A stretch of DNA of 57,553 nt from Cytobacillus sp. NCCP-133 (GTDB lineage Bacteria; Bacillota; Bacilli; Bacillales; Cytobacillaceae). Below, piece by piece: positions 28,755-35,768 of the stretch. Position 1 is the stretch's first letter. Every line of letters begins with the position of its first letter. The notes below the pieces were generated by a model, which was not told the DNA's origin, ran no database searches, and saw nothing but the letters and a program-made list of their open reading frames with translations. The position numbers and the translations under genes are program-made. Location of the stretch: contig NZ_BRVM01000007.1 in the NCBI RefSeq assembly GCF_026011715.1, positions 1-57,553 on the forward strand. The letters run 5' to 3'.

Positions 28755-29735
28755 TTGGATACTGGTACACATGTAGTAATGGGATTGGCGATTGGCGGGA
28801 TAGCCACTCTTGACCCAGTTGTAGCGCAGAGCTCTGCTACGGCAACAAGCGTGATGATTGGAGCAGTCGTCGGTTCACAGATACCTGATATTGATACTGT
28901 TTTAAAACTTAGGAATAATGCAGTTTATATACGCAACCACAGGGGGATTACCCATTCCATTCCGGCTGTTCTGCTATGGCCGCTTTTCATATTGGCTGTC
29001 ATTTATCCCTTTTTTCCGGAAGCCAATTTGCTACACCTTTGGATTTGGACATTTCTGGCTGTTTTCCTGCATGTTTTTGTCGACATATTTAACGCCTACG
29101 GAACCCAGGCTCTCCGTCCTTTTTCGTCGAAATGGGTCGCATTAGGAATCATTAACACGTTTGACCCTTTTATCTTTGGGATTCATGTCGTGGGATTATT
29201 TATCTGGGCATTTGGCGCCCATCCTGGGTATACATTTTTAATGATCTATTGCATCATTGTCATGTACTATCTGATCCGCTTCCAAGCCCAGAGGAGTGTC
29301 CTGAATGCTGTAAAGACTATAGTTCCGGACGCCACTGAAATCATTATTGCCCCAACTATGAGGTTTAACCATTGGCGAGTTGCGGTTATGAGCAAGCATC
29401 AGTTTTTCGTAGGCCGTGCTGTTAAGAATCATGTTCGGATTCTGGATCAATTTAACCGTGTTCCTGTACCCGAAACCCCTGTACTTGAAGCAGCCAAAAA
29501 AGATAAAAATCTCTCGGCCTTTCTGTCTTTTTCACCGGTTTACCGGTGGGAAGTGGATGAATATGATGATTATTATGAAGTGCGCTTCATCGATCTCCGC
29601 TATCGGAGCAATGGACATTATCCATTTGTCGCTGTTGTCCAGCTTGACCGGGATTTAACCATTCAGTCTTCTTATACCGGCTGGATTTTCAGTGAAGAAA
29701 AACTCCGAAAAAAACTGGATATTCTTCCCGGTTAA
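28755..29735 (+). CDS. yfhP: YfhP-like membrane-bound metal-dependent hydrolase (YdjM family)
   Basis: A 326-aa protein with four or five membrane segments in the first 180 residues. The family motif NHRGITHS occurs near residue 65, and His/Asp residues (HVFVDIFNAYG) could complete a metal site, as in YdjM/DUF457 proteins. The C-terminal 140 residues are soluble. The start is TTG 28755 with GGAAGGAGG 10 nt upstream, giving LDTGTHVVMG; a longer frame running into repeat copy C is unsupported. B. subtilis YfhP was reported as a negative regulator of neighbouring genes, if memory serves. Confidence 0.82.
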   Translation: MDTGTHVVMGLAIGGIATLDPVVAQSSATATSVMIGAVVGSQIPDIDTVLKLRNNAVYIRNHRGITHSIPAVLLWPLFILAVIYPFFPEANLLHLWIWTFLAVFLHVFVDIFNAYGTQALRPFSSKWVALGIINTFDPFIFGIHVVGLFIWAFGAHPGYTFLMIYCIIVMYYLIRFQAQRSVLNAVKTIVPDATEIIIAPTMRFNHWRVAVMSKHQFFVGRAVKNHVRILDQFNRVPVPETPVLEAAKKDKNLSAFLSFSPVYRWEVDEYDDYYEVRFIDLRYRSNGHYPFVAVVQLDRDLTIQSSYTGWIFSEEKLRKKLDILPG

Positions 29736-29776
29736 CCGGTTAATCAGATAGTGATTTATTCTAGCTAGTATAAAGC

Positions 29777-29813
29777 CGAAAACAGGCTGCCCTCGAAAGG
29801 CAGCCTGTTTTTA
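29777..29813 (+). terminator. bidirectional terminator between yfhP and yfhJ
   Basis: AAAACAGGCTGCC, a 7-nt loop and GGCAGCCTGTTTTT form a perfect stem between convergent genes. Confidence 0.85.
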
Positions 29814-30080
29814 ATGTAGTTTATTTTTATCCTGCTCAAGCAAATGCTTATATTTAGGATTGTTAGCCACAAATTCATGGAGTCTGCTGCCATAATTATC
29901 TACCCATTGCCTTACGATCCGCTCTGTCATTTCACTGCCTTTATATTCTCTGCCTGCTTTGGCATAAGTAGCTTCAAAGTCCTCCCAAAGAAGCTCTATC
30001 CAGGTTTGGGCCTGGCTAGCCGACAGCTTATCATTCTTTTCCAATAAAAGCACATAAAGCTTTTGCTGGTATTCATTCAT
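29811..30080 (-). CDS. yfhJ: YfhJ-family protein
   Basis: An 89-aa soluble helical protein of the WVELL/YfhJ family: QTWIELLWEDFEATYAKAGREYKG and VRQWVDNYGSRLHEF are its conserved blocks. The ATG at 30078-30080 follows GGGGTGA; the longer frame lacks an RBS and adds unlike residues. In B. subtilis it lies beside yfhH/yfhI. Function unknown. Confidence 0.83.
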   Translation of the reverse strand: MNEYQQKLYVLLLEKNDKLSASQAQTWIELLWEDFEATYAKAGREYKGSEMTERIVRQWVDNYGSRLHEFVANNPKYKHLLEQDKNKLH

Positions 30081-30208
30081 AATTATCACCCCATTACCAT
30101 TTATTAAATTCCTGTTTCCTTCATACCCTGCGGAAAAAAACAAATAATAGTATTACGTGATTGGCCTTTATGCCGGTCACGCTCTTATTCCGGATTAGGA
30201 GGCTGCTT

Positions 30209-30379
30209 ATGCGCAATAAAGCGAGAAATTTCCCAAATCAAAATAACAATAAATTGGAGGGTGAGCCTAGGGCTAAAGCTGAATATGCTTCACGCCGGGC
30301 AGATGGCACGATCAATACACACCCTCAGGAACGAATGAGAGCTTCATCAAACCGCACAAGTGATACACCAGAATTTTAA
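30209..30379 (+). CDS. sspK: small acid-soluble spore protein K
   Basis: A 56-aa basic, polar protein: [27 protein letters not shown] is almost the B. subtilis SspK sequence, followed by [10 protein letters not shown]. Minor SASP of the spore core, made late in the forespore. AGGAGG lies 6 nt before the ATG. A longer in-frame start is unsupported. It forms a two-gene unit with the YpzG-like gene 20 nt downstream. Confidence 0.92.
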   Translation: MRNKARNFPNQNNNKLEGEPRAKAEYASRRADGTINTHPQERMRASSNRTSDTPEF

Positions 30380-30399
30380 CTAATCGAGGAGGCTTGGTT

Positions 30400-30558
30400 A
30401 TGGGAAACAGCAAAAAATTCTTTGGAGACAATCCGTATTCCAGTCCGTTTACTTCTCCGCACTTTCGGCCTAAAAAAGCCCATTCGCAAGTAAACGGAGA
30501 AACCCAGCAAACTCAAGACCTCATCATTTTAGAAAGACAAACCAGAAAGAGATCATAA
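30400..30558 (+). CDS. YpzG-like small protein
   Basis: A 52-aa protein, MGNSKKFFGDNPYSSPFTSP at its start and the block RPKKAHSQVNGETQQTQ in the middle, which resembles the small YpzG family of Bacilli. GAGGAGG lies 7 nt before the ATG. It is 20 nt after sspK and followed by a terminator, so probably co-transcribed with sspK during sporulation (inference). No predicted enzyme motif. Confidence 0.7.
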   Translation: MGNSKKFFGDNPYSSPFTSPHFRPKKAHSQVNGETQQTQDLIILERQTRKRS

Positions 30559-30565
30559 TTTTTTG

Positions 30566-30597
30566 GAAGAGGATGTCTATTCATCCTCTTTCTTTTC
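30566..30597 (+). terminator. terminator after the sspK/YpzG-like unit
   Basis: GAGGATG (30569-30575), a 6-nt loop and CATCCTC (30582-30588) are followed by TTTCTTTTC. It overlaps the 3' end of convergent yfhH. Confidence 0.7.
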
Positions 30598-30912
30598 TAT
30601 TTGTTTTAGTATAGAAATCGGCAATGCTTCTTCCCCTTTTGTTCCATTTAAACGAAAGCCCCAAGCAAAAACTCCATTCATATATTCAATCTTAAAGTAT
30701 GTTCCAGGATCACCTTCAATTTGATAGATTTCTCCTGGTTTAAAATCATCCGGATTGAGCAGGTAGGCTTTCGCCATTATGGCTTTTCGCTCGAGTACAG
30801 CGTACTCATTTACCATACCCATCTGCTCTGCTTTCCTGGCTTTTTCGTTTAACGCGGCAATCTCCTGCTGAAGTTCATATGTAGTCATGGTGCTGTATCT
30901 TTTTTCCTGCAT
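30577..30912 (-). CDS. yfhH: YfhH-family protein (DUF1811)
   Basis: A 111-aa protein with a helical N-terminal half (KRYSTMTTYELQQEIAALNE, ERKAIMAKAYLLNPDDFKPG) and a small beta domain (YFKIEYMNGVFAWGFR). The MAKAYLLNP and NGVFAWG blocks match YfhH of B. subtilis, neighbour of recX there. Function unknown. It is convergent with the sspK unit; its 3' end lies within that unit's terminator. Confidence 0.85.
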   Translation of the reverse strand: MQEKRYSTMTTYELQQEIAALNEKARKAEQMGMVNEYAVLERKAIMAKAYLLNPDDFKPGEIYQIEGDPGTYFKIEYMNGVFAWGFRLNGTKGEEALPISILKQIEKKEDE

Positions 30913-31108
30913 TTTGAATCCCTCATACTTTCATTAGATAATTGCTCTTTATTTTGGCTAGTCTAAGTTATAGGACATCTGTGTTTTAAAACTAATTACA
31001 TAGCTAAGTATATGGGAAAATGCTTACTTAGAAAAGACTCGTGCAAAGTAAAAAAATACGGAGTTTGCTAAAATGGTACTTATAGTTCTCAAAAAGGAGA
31101 GATAACAT

Positions 31109-31786
31109 ATGAAATCCCTCATTATAACCGGTGCAGGATCCGGATTAGGGAAGGCACTGGCCTTATTGTACGCAAAACAAGGCTTTCATATCATTCTAAT
31201 AGGACGGACTCTGGACAAATTAAAAAGGGTTGAAAAGGAAATACGCGAAAATGGCGGAAGCGCTCAATCTTTTTCAGTTGATGTTACTAAACCAGATGAG
31301 ATCCGCCCATTCATACAAGATGCAGCTGAAAACTTTTCTCTATTCGGATTGATAAACAATGCAGGAGTTGGTCATTTCGGTCCATTCGAAGGTCTAACAC
31401 AGCAAGAAATACATGAGATGCTCGATACAAATGTGTTAGGCTCCATTTATATGTCCCAGGCTGTATTGCCTTATTTAAAAGACCAAAACGAAGGCTTGCT
31501 AATGAATATCATTTCTACTGCAGGTTTAAAAGGAAAAGTAAATGAATCTGTTTACGTTGCAAGCAAATTTGCGGTGAGAGGCTTTACAGAAAGCCTTCAG
31601 AAAGAACTCGAAGATACAAATATTGAGGTTAAAGCAGTCTATATGGGCGGCATGGACACGCCCTTTTGGGATGAAAGCGACCATATCAAGGACAAATCAA
31701 GGCTGCGCTCCCCGGAAGCAGTGGCAGAAATAATTTTGAACAGCATGGATGAAGATACAATTGTAATACAATCTAAAGGCAAATAA
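31109..31786 (+). CDS. SDR-family oxidoreductase
   Basis: A 225-aa classical short-chain dehydrogenase: cofactor motif TGAGSGLG at the N-terminus, NNAGVGHFGPF, catalytic Ser in ISTAGLKGK, and Tyr/Lys in YVASKFAVRGF. The Arg in IGRTLDKL hints at NADP preference. The substrate is unknown. AAAGGAGAG lies upstream of the ATG. The gene is inserted between yfhH and recX, which are neighbours in B. subtilis, so it is a lineage-specific addition. Confidence 0.88.
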   Translation: MKSLIITGAGSGLGKALALLYAKQGFHIILIGRTLDKLKRVEKEIRENGGSAQSFSVDVTKPDEIRPFIQDAAENFSLFGLINNAGVGHFGPFEGLTQQEIHEMLDTNVLGSIYMSQAVLPYLKDQNEGLLMNIISTAGLKGKVNESVYVASKFAVRGFTESLQKELEDTNIEVKAVYMGGMDTPFWDESDHIKDKSRLRSPEAVAEIILNSMDEDTIVIQSKGK

Positions 31787-31814
31787 CACATGGTTTTCGC
31801 CATGTGTTATTTAT
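31784..31814 (+). terminator. terminator after the SDR gene
   Basis: AACACATGG (31785-31793), a 6-nt loop and CCATGTGTT (31800-31808) are followed by ATTTAT. It overlaps the recX stop on the other strand. Confidence 0.65.
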
Positions 31815-32622
31815 ATAGATTACCTTCTTCGTTTAGGTATTGCTCAATTAGATCAAAGGAAAAGCCTTTTCGGAAAAGAGTTTGTTTCATTTTTTGTTTA
31901 TATTCAAATTCAGGGAGCCTAGCATATTTTTTCTTTGCTTTCTCTGCTTGGAACTTTAAGGCTGCAAGCTCTTCATCCTCTTCCTTTTCAACTTCTGTTT
32001 TAGAAATAGCTTCTTGAATAATTTCGAATTTAAACCCTTTACGCATCAGCATTTGTTCCAGTTTTTGCTTGAGTATCTTCGATGAATCACGGGAGAGTTT
32101 TTGGGCCTGCTTTTCACATAGCCTTTTTGCTGTTTCAAGTTCAGCTTCCCAAGAATACTCCTCCAATGCTTCTTCAATTGATTTAGGGGAAATACCTTTC
32201 TGTTTGAGTTCAGTACGGATTAATCCTTTCCCTTTATCTGATGTATTCATTTGGGTACGCACGAAAGCTTTTGCATACTCTTCATCGTTTAAAAATTGAT
32301 ACGTATATAATTTGTGAACTACTTCCTGAATGACGGGTTCGTCAACTTCTTTTTCTGCTAAATGTTTGCGGACTTCGGTTTCTGAACGCATTCTTCGGGA
32401 TAAATACTGAATAGCCGTATTATATGCTTTTCGGATATCATCCTGGTAGCCAATTTGACTTAGTGCGAATTTATCAAGTTCCAGCCCTTTTTTCAGCTGG
32501 TGTTTAATTAATACATCTTCATCGACACTAAATGCATATTCTTCACCTTTGCCAAAATCCATATATATACTGTAGCGGTCTTTATTCTTTTTCTGGACAG
32601 TAATTTTCGTAACGATTGGCAT
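31807..32622 (-). CDS. recX: recombination regulatory protein RecX
   Basis: A 271-aa, all-helical protein of the RecX family (YfhG in B. subtilis), which binds RecA filaments and modulates recombination. Repeated three-helix modules carry family blocks such as AIQYLSRRMRSETEVRKHL, FLNDEEYAKAFVRTQ and LKQKGISPKSIEEAL. The length suits Gram-positive RecX, which is longer than the Proteobacterial form. The ATG at 32620-32622 follows AGAGGTGGAG; a GTG three codons upstream lies inside the RBS. Confidence 0.93.
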   Translation of the reverse strand: MPIVTKITVQKKNKDRYSIYMDFGKGEEYAFSVDEDVLIKHQLKKGLELDKFALSQIGYQDDIRKAYNTAIQYLSRRMRSETEVRKHLAEKEVDEPVIQEVVHKLYTYQFLNDEEYAKAFVRTQMNTSDKGKGLIRTELKQKGISPKSIEEALEEYSWEAELETAKRLCEKQAQKLSRDSSKILKQKLEQMLMRKGFKFEIIQEAISKTEVEKEEDEELAALKFQAEKAKKKYARLPEFEYKQKMKQTLFRKGFSFDLIEQYLNEEGNLYK

Positions 32623-32803
32623 TTTCTCCACCTCTTTTTATAAATGTAACACATCTAAAAAAGGTTTTTGAAAAAAACATCGTAAAATATCAGAAAAGAG
32701 AAAAGCGAGGTTCCAGCACGTTCCATTCAATTAGCGAACCTTATTTACAGCCATTTTTGATAAATGCTTTTATAAGTATTGCCACTTGAAAGGGGAATTT
32801 CCC

Positions 32804-33709
32804 ATGAGAATAGCCATAGCAGGCGGCACCGGTTTTGTTGGAAGCGCCTTGTCGGAACATTTATTAATAAATGGTCATGAACTATTTATTTTAACGAGAA
32901 ATGCAGCCAATAAACATAATTCTAAAAAGCTTCAATATGTACAATGGATGAACAAAGAAGATTCGCCAGAGGATGAGCTTGAAGGAATTGATGTGTTTAT
33001 AAACCTGGCTGGCGAATCCATTAACAGCGGGCGATGGACAGGAGTGCGTAAAAAGCGAATTTTAGAGAGCCGTCTATCGGCTACAAAAGAAGTTGTCCGC
33101 ATCATTAGCCGGCTTGAGGAAAAACCCTATACACTAGTCAATGCCAGCGCAGTCGGATATTATGGAACATCAGAAAACAGCCTATTTACAGAAGCCAGTA
33201 AAAAACCTGGCACTGATTTTCTCGCAGAGACAGTAAGGCGTTGGGAAATGGAAGCCTCTAAAGCAGAAGAATGGGAAGTCCGCACTGTTCTCTGCCGATT
33301 TGGGATCATTTTGGATAAAAATGAAGGCGCCCTTCCACGAATGGCGCTGCCTTATAAGTTATTTGCAGGGGGAACAGTCGGAACAGGCAGACAATGGGTT
33401 TCCTGGATCCATTTAAACGATGTTATTAAGGGAATCGACTTTTGCATTGAACAAGATCAGCTGCAAGGCTCAGTAAACTTTTCCTCCCCCAATCCTGTGA
33501 CGATGAGACAGTTTGGCCAAATACTTGGGGAGGTACTTAATCGCCCCCATTGGATTCCAGCTCCGGGCTTTGCATTAAAACTGGTCCTTGGTGAAATGAG
33601 CTCCCTTGTACTGGAAGGGCAAAAAGTGGTGCCTGAAAAGCTCCAAGCTTTCGGATATGATTTTTTATTTAAAGATTTAAGAGTAGCTCTCCGGGACATT
33701 TACTCTTGA
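32804..33709 (+). CDS. yfhF: YfhF-like epimerase (TIGR01777 family)
   Basis: A 301-aa extended-SDR protein: Rossmann motif AGGTGFVGSAL, NLAGESINSGRW, SAVGYYG, and the C-terminal DUF1731 region (HWIPAPGFALKLVLGEMSSLVLEGQ). TIGR01777 proteins are nucleoside-sugar-epimerase-like with no established reaction; YfhF is sometimes called a SulA homologue. GAAAGGGGAA lies 5-7 nt before the chosen ATG. It is divergent from recX, as in B. subtilis. Confidence 0.87.
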   Translation: MRIAIAGGTGFVGSALSEHLLINGHELFILTRNAANKHNSKKLQYVQWMNKEDSPEDELEGIDVFINLAGESINSGRWTGVRKKRILESRLSATKEVVRIISRLEEKPYTLVNASAVGYYGTSENSLFTEASKKPGTDFLAETVRRWEMEASKAEEWEVRTVLCRFGIILDKNEGALPRMALPYKLFAGGTVGTGRQWVSWIHLNDVIKGIDFCIEQDQLQGSVNFSSPNPVTMRQFGQILGEVLNRPHWIPAPGFALKLVLGEMSSLVLEGQKVVPEKLQAFGYDFLFKDLRVALRDIYS

Positions 33710-33958
33710 TTGCATCGCGGACGATATTAAAGCGATAGAGAAGTAAACATTGTTAATCATCCTGGTTAACAACCAAATTGGACCGCAAAGTGTTGATATC
33801 GTCGTTAAGCATCCGGATTAATGCAAATTAATCTCATGAAGATTGACAACAGCATTAATCTTTCAAATGAAAGAAATTTGCACTAAAATTTAGTATCATT
33901 TTTTAAAATAAGGGGAAAATAAGGGAAGTGAACTTTATTTCGGAAGGGATGATCCTTA
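33710..33958 (+). other. yfhF-yfhE gap with two inverted repeats
   Basis: No gene. It contains TTGTTAA-9-TTAACAA (33750-33772) and GATTAAT-4-ATTAATC (33816-33833), both perfect 7-bp dyads, then TTGACA near 33843. These may be operators or folded RNA. No regulator is recognised. Confidence 0.4.
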
Positions 33959-34084
33959 GTGGACAAAAAGAAAAAAGACAAATCAAAGAGTACATTATCC
34001 AGCATGCAGGAAGTAATTTATTCAAGAGAATTTAAAAGAGCGGATAAAGCCGGCGGATTTGCCGGAAGGCAGCCAAAACATTAA
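33959..34084 (+). CDS. yfhE: YfhE-family small protein
   Basis: A 41-aa very basic protein: after MDKKKKDKSK comes the family block SMQEVIYSREFKRADKAGG. This matches B. subtilis YfhE, whose gene also lies between yfhF and yfhD. The start is GTG with AAGGGA about 10 nt upstream. Function unknown. It ends before its own terminator, so yfhD has a separate or attenuated transcript. Confidence 0.8.
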   Translation: MDKKKKDKSKSTLSSMQEVIYSREFKRADKAGGFAGRQPKH

Positions 34085-34118
34085 TTACCATTTATACAGC
34101 CCTTAAAATGGCACAAGA

Positions 34119-34156
34119 TAAAAGTACGGAAGCAATCAGTTTCCGTACTTTTATTC
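34119..34156 (+). terminator. terminator between yfhE and yfhD
   Basis: AAAGTACGGAA (34121-34131) pairs with TTCCGTACTTT (34141-34151), followed by TATT. It lies just upstream of the yfhD RBS, so it may attenuate yfhD. Confidence 0.75.
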
Positions 34157-34174
34157 TTGAAAGGGGTTTTCATA

Positions 34175-34363
34175 ATGGGCCGTGCACATGGACATAAAAC
34201 TCGTGACAGAAATAAGGGATCACTTCCACAAGTACCTAAAAAACTGAAATCAGACGGCTTAGACGTGGAGTTCGACCGCGATCTTGCCGACCATGATGAC
34301 CTCGAGGCAATGGCACGCTCCAAGGCGGCAGACCAGCGTGCAAGAAACAGACAAAAACGCTAA
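34175..34363 (+). CDS. yfhD: YfhD-family small protein
   Basis: A 62-aa strongly charged, probably disordered protein: MGRAHGHKTRDRNKGSLPQV and DVEFDRDLADHDDLEAMAR match the YfhD family of Bacillus. AAAGGGG lies 8 nt before the ATG at 34175. Function unknown; yfhD is conserved in spore formers. Confidence 0.85.
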   Translation: MGRAHGHKTRDRNKGSLPQVPKKLKSDGLDVEFDRDLADHDDLEAMARSKAADQRARNRQKR

Positions 34364-34394
34364 GCTGTCCCATGGTAATATCTCTTTTCAGCTC

Positions 34395-34435
34395 TAAAAA
34401 AGAAGCAGGGAACCAAATCCCTGCTTCTTCTCATT
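34395..34435 (+). terminator. bidirectional terminator between yfhD and doxX
   Basis: AGAAGCAGGGA and TCCCTGCTTCT pair across a short loop, with A-rich left and T/C-rich right flanks, between convergent stops. Confidence 0.75.
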
Positions 34436-34439
34436 GAAT

Positions 34440-34946
34440 TCAGTGATTATGTGCTACTCTTTTTCCGATTCCGTGCCCTCCCTTTTTCATCCAGGTCTTG
34501 ACATAAGGGATTGCAAATCTATCAACACCCCAGAAATACGCACCGCTTCCGGTAAAGAGAAGGATGATTGCTGCAGTATATAATACTGGATTTGTGCTTG
34601 TAGTTCCTGCCATTAAGAAGTTAAGGTTCATAAATGCTCCTGCGATTAAAGCCGGGATGGTTGCAGCACCAAGGATAAGTCCAATACCAACAAGAACTTC
34701 GCCCCATGCGACTAAAAAGCTGAATAATTCTGCATTAGGGACTGCTGCTCTTTCAAGGAATCCTGCATACCAGGCCTGAACTGCCGGATGATCGCCGCCT
34801 GCTTTTGCAATGGCCCCCTGCATAAATCCGCCTGCATCAAATCCATCTGCTATTTTATGCCATCCTGCTTCAAACCACTGTATTCCAAGCCAAATTCTTA
34901 ATATCGTCCACGCTGCTGCCGCTTGCGGAGTTTTCCACCATCTCAT
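34440..34946 (-). CDS. DoxX-family membrane protein
   Basis: A 168-aa protein with four membrane segments and the DoxX core (RIWLGIQWFEAGWHKIADG, FSFLVAWGEVLVGIGLILG, AGAFMNLNFLMAGTTSTNP). DoxX/DoxD proteins take part in quinone-linked redox reactions; in Bacillus several (such as CatD and MhqP) answer to quinone stress. The start at 34944-34946 has GGAG 9 nt upstream; several earlier in-frame ATGs are less likely. The promoter region overlaps a TTGTGAA-4-TTCACAT palindrome, with a second exactly 100 bp further upstream, suggesting redox control. Confidence 0.87.
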   Translation of the reverse strand: MRWWKTPQAAAAWTILRIWLGIQWFEAGWHKIADGFDAGGFMQGAIAKAGGDHPAVQAWYAGFLERAAVPNAELFSFLVAWGEVLVGIGLILGAATIPALIAGAFMNLNFLMAGTTSTNPVLYTAAIILLFTGSGAYFWGVDRFAIPYVKTWMKKGGHGIGKRVAHNH

Positions 34947-34969
34947 GATCATCATCTCCATATTTAATA

Positions 34970-34987
34970 TTGTGAAATTATTCACAT
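34970..34987 (-). promoter_or_regulatory. Rex/Fnr-type operator 1 of doxX
   Basis: TTGTGAAATTATTCACAT matches the Rex consensus TTGTGAANNNNTTCACAA at all but one defined position, and contains the full Fnr/Crp-type TGTGA-N6-TCACA. It lies 24-41 bp upstream of the doxX start codon, where a bound repressor would block transcription. Confidence 0.65.
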
Positions 34988-35069
34988 GATTTGAAAAAAA
35001 TTTTTAACCCATATAGGGTTTTTAAAAGCCGGCCAGCTCTTTGGAAGAAAGGATGCTATGGTGATCATT

Positions 35070-35087
35070 TTGTGAAATGTTTCACTA
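35070..35087 (-). promoter_or_regulatory. Rex/Fnr-type operator 2 of doxX
   Basis: TTGTGAAATGTTTCACTA is a second copy with one deviation from the Rex consensus, starting exactly 100 bp from operator 1. The distance would allow looping or cooperative binding. Assignment is by pattern only. Confidence 0.55.
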
Positions 35088-35191
35088 TCTTTCTTCACTT
35101 TTAATATACTCCTTCTAACGCCATTCTGCAATGCACTTCACCAACTCTTCACAAATATTGGGCTAAGTTTGATCAAGTTGTGAACAGTTAT

Positions 35192-35436
35192 TTATCCACA
35201 AGGGTGTGAATAATGTTAATAAGTCAAATGAACTGCTTTTACCAGTGAATTTATATATCTCTATGGATATTAATAACATTCCGTGTACAGTTCTAATGGA
35301 TTATGTGGATAATGTTGATAAGTTTGTGGATCACTTTTAAATCAAGATTTAATTTGTTGATAAATACGTGAATAAGTAAACAGCCTGATTATCTTACCTT
35401 TTTGTCCAGTTACTAGAAAAGGGGCATTTATCCAGA
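35192..35436. other. DnaA-box cluster in a 780-bp intergenic region
   Basis: Two perfect DnaA boxes, TTATCCACA (35192-35200) and TGTGGATAA (35304-35312, reverse), occur with near matches TGTGAATAA (35205-35213), TGTGGATCA (35325-35333) and TTATCCAGA (35428-35436). Between and after them the DNA is AT-rich. The surrounding 34988-35416 interval has no gene. Such clusters outside oriC bind DnaA in B. subtilis and modulate replication initiation. Confidence 0.6.
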
Positions 35437-35557
35437 TGGAAAAACCATTTATTTTATGGTAGATAAAAGATTTGGGAAAGCTGGCAGTGAATATCATTTA
35501 CACAGAATGAATATTGACGGTAGAAATGTTGAGGAAATAATGCTGCCTGTAAAATAG
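35417..35557 (+). pseudogene. remnant of a TolB-like (PD40 beta-propeller) gene
   Basis: The open frame reads KRGIYPDGKTIYFMVDKRFG and then EYHLHRMNIDGRNVEEIMLP, ending in a stop at 35555-35557. The PDGKTIYF and RMNIDG blocks are those of TolB/WD40-like PD40 repeats. Only about 46 codons survive and a stop precedes them in frame. A terminator follows directly, so this is the 3' end of a once intact gene. Confidence 0.6.
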
Positions 35558-35566
35558 CTTGAGAGA

Positions 35567-35597
35567 TTAAGGAACCGAACTTTAGTTCCTTTTTTAG
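35567..35597 (+). terminator. terminator retained after the TolB-like remnant
   Basis: AAGGAAC (35569-35575) and GTTCCTT (35585-35591) flank a 9-nt loop, followed by TTTTTT. Confidence 0.7.
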
Positions 35598-35768
35598 TAT
35601 CAAAATTTATGTCTTAGAATTTAGATAACTATCGCCTTGAAGGGAATGAAAGGCCTTCTTCTAAAAGAAATTTTTAAAAGTACGATTTCTTCTGCCCAAA
35701 GCCGGGAATAGAAATAATATGTTTGTAAAACGTATGCAGATACAACCAAAAGGAGGACCTTTTATAAT

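Noticed and set aside
30161..30208. N-terminal extension of sspK
   Set aside because: The extra residues precede the AGGAGG that serves the proper ATG and do not match the SspK family.
35003..35027. Hairpin AACCC-ATAT-GGGTT near doxX as a terminator
   Set aside because: The stem is short, no gene ends there on either strand, and it lies within the presumed doxX promoter region, so no role could be assigned.
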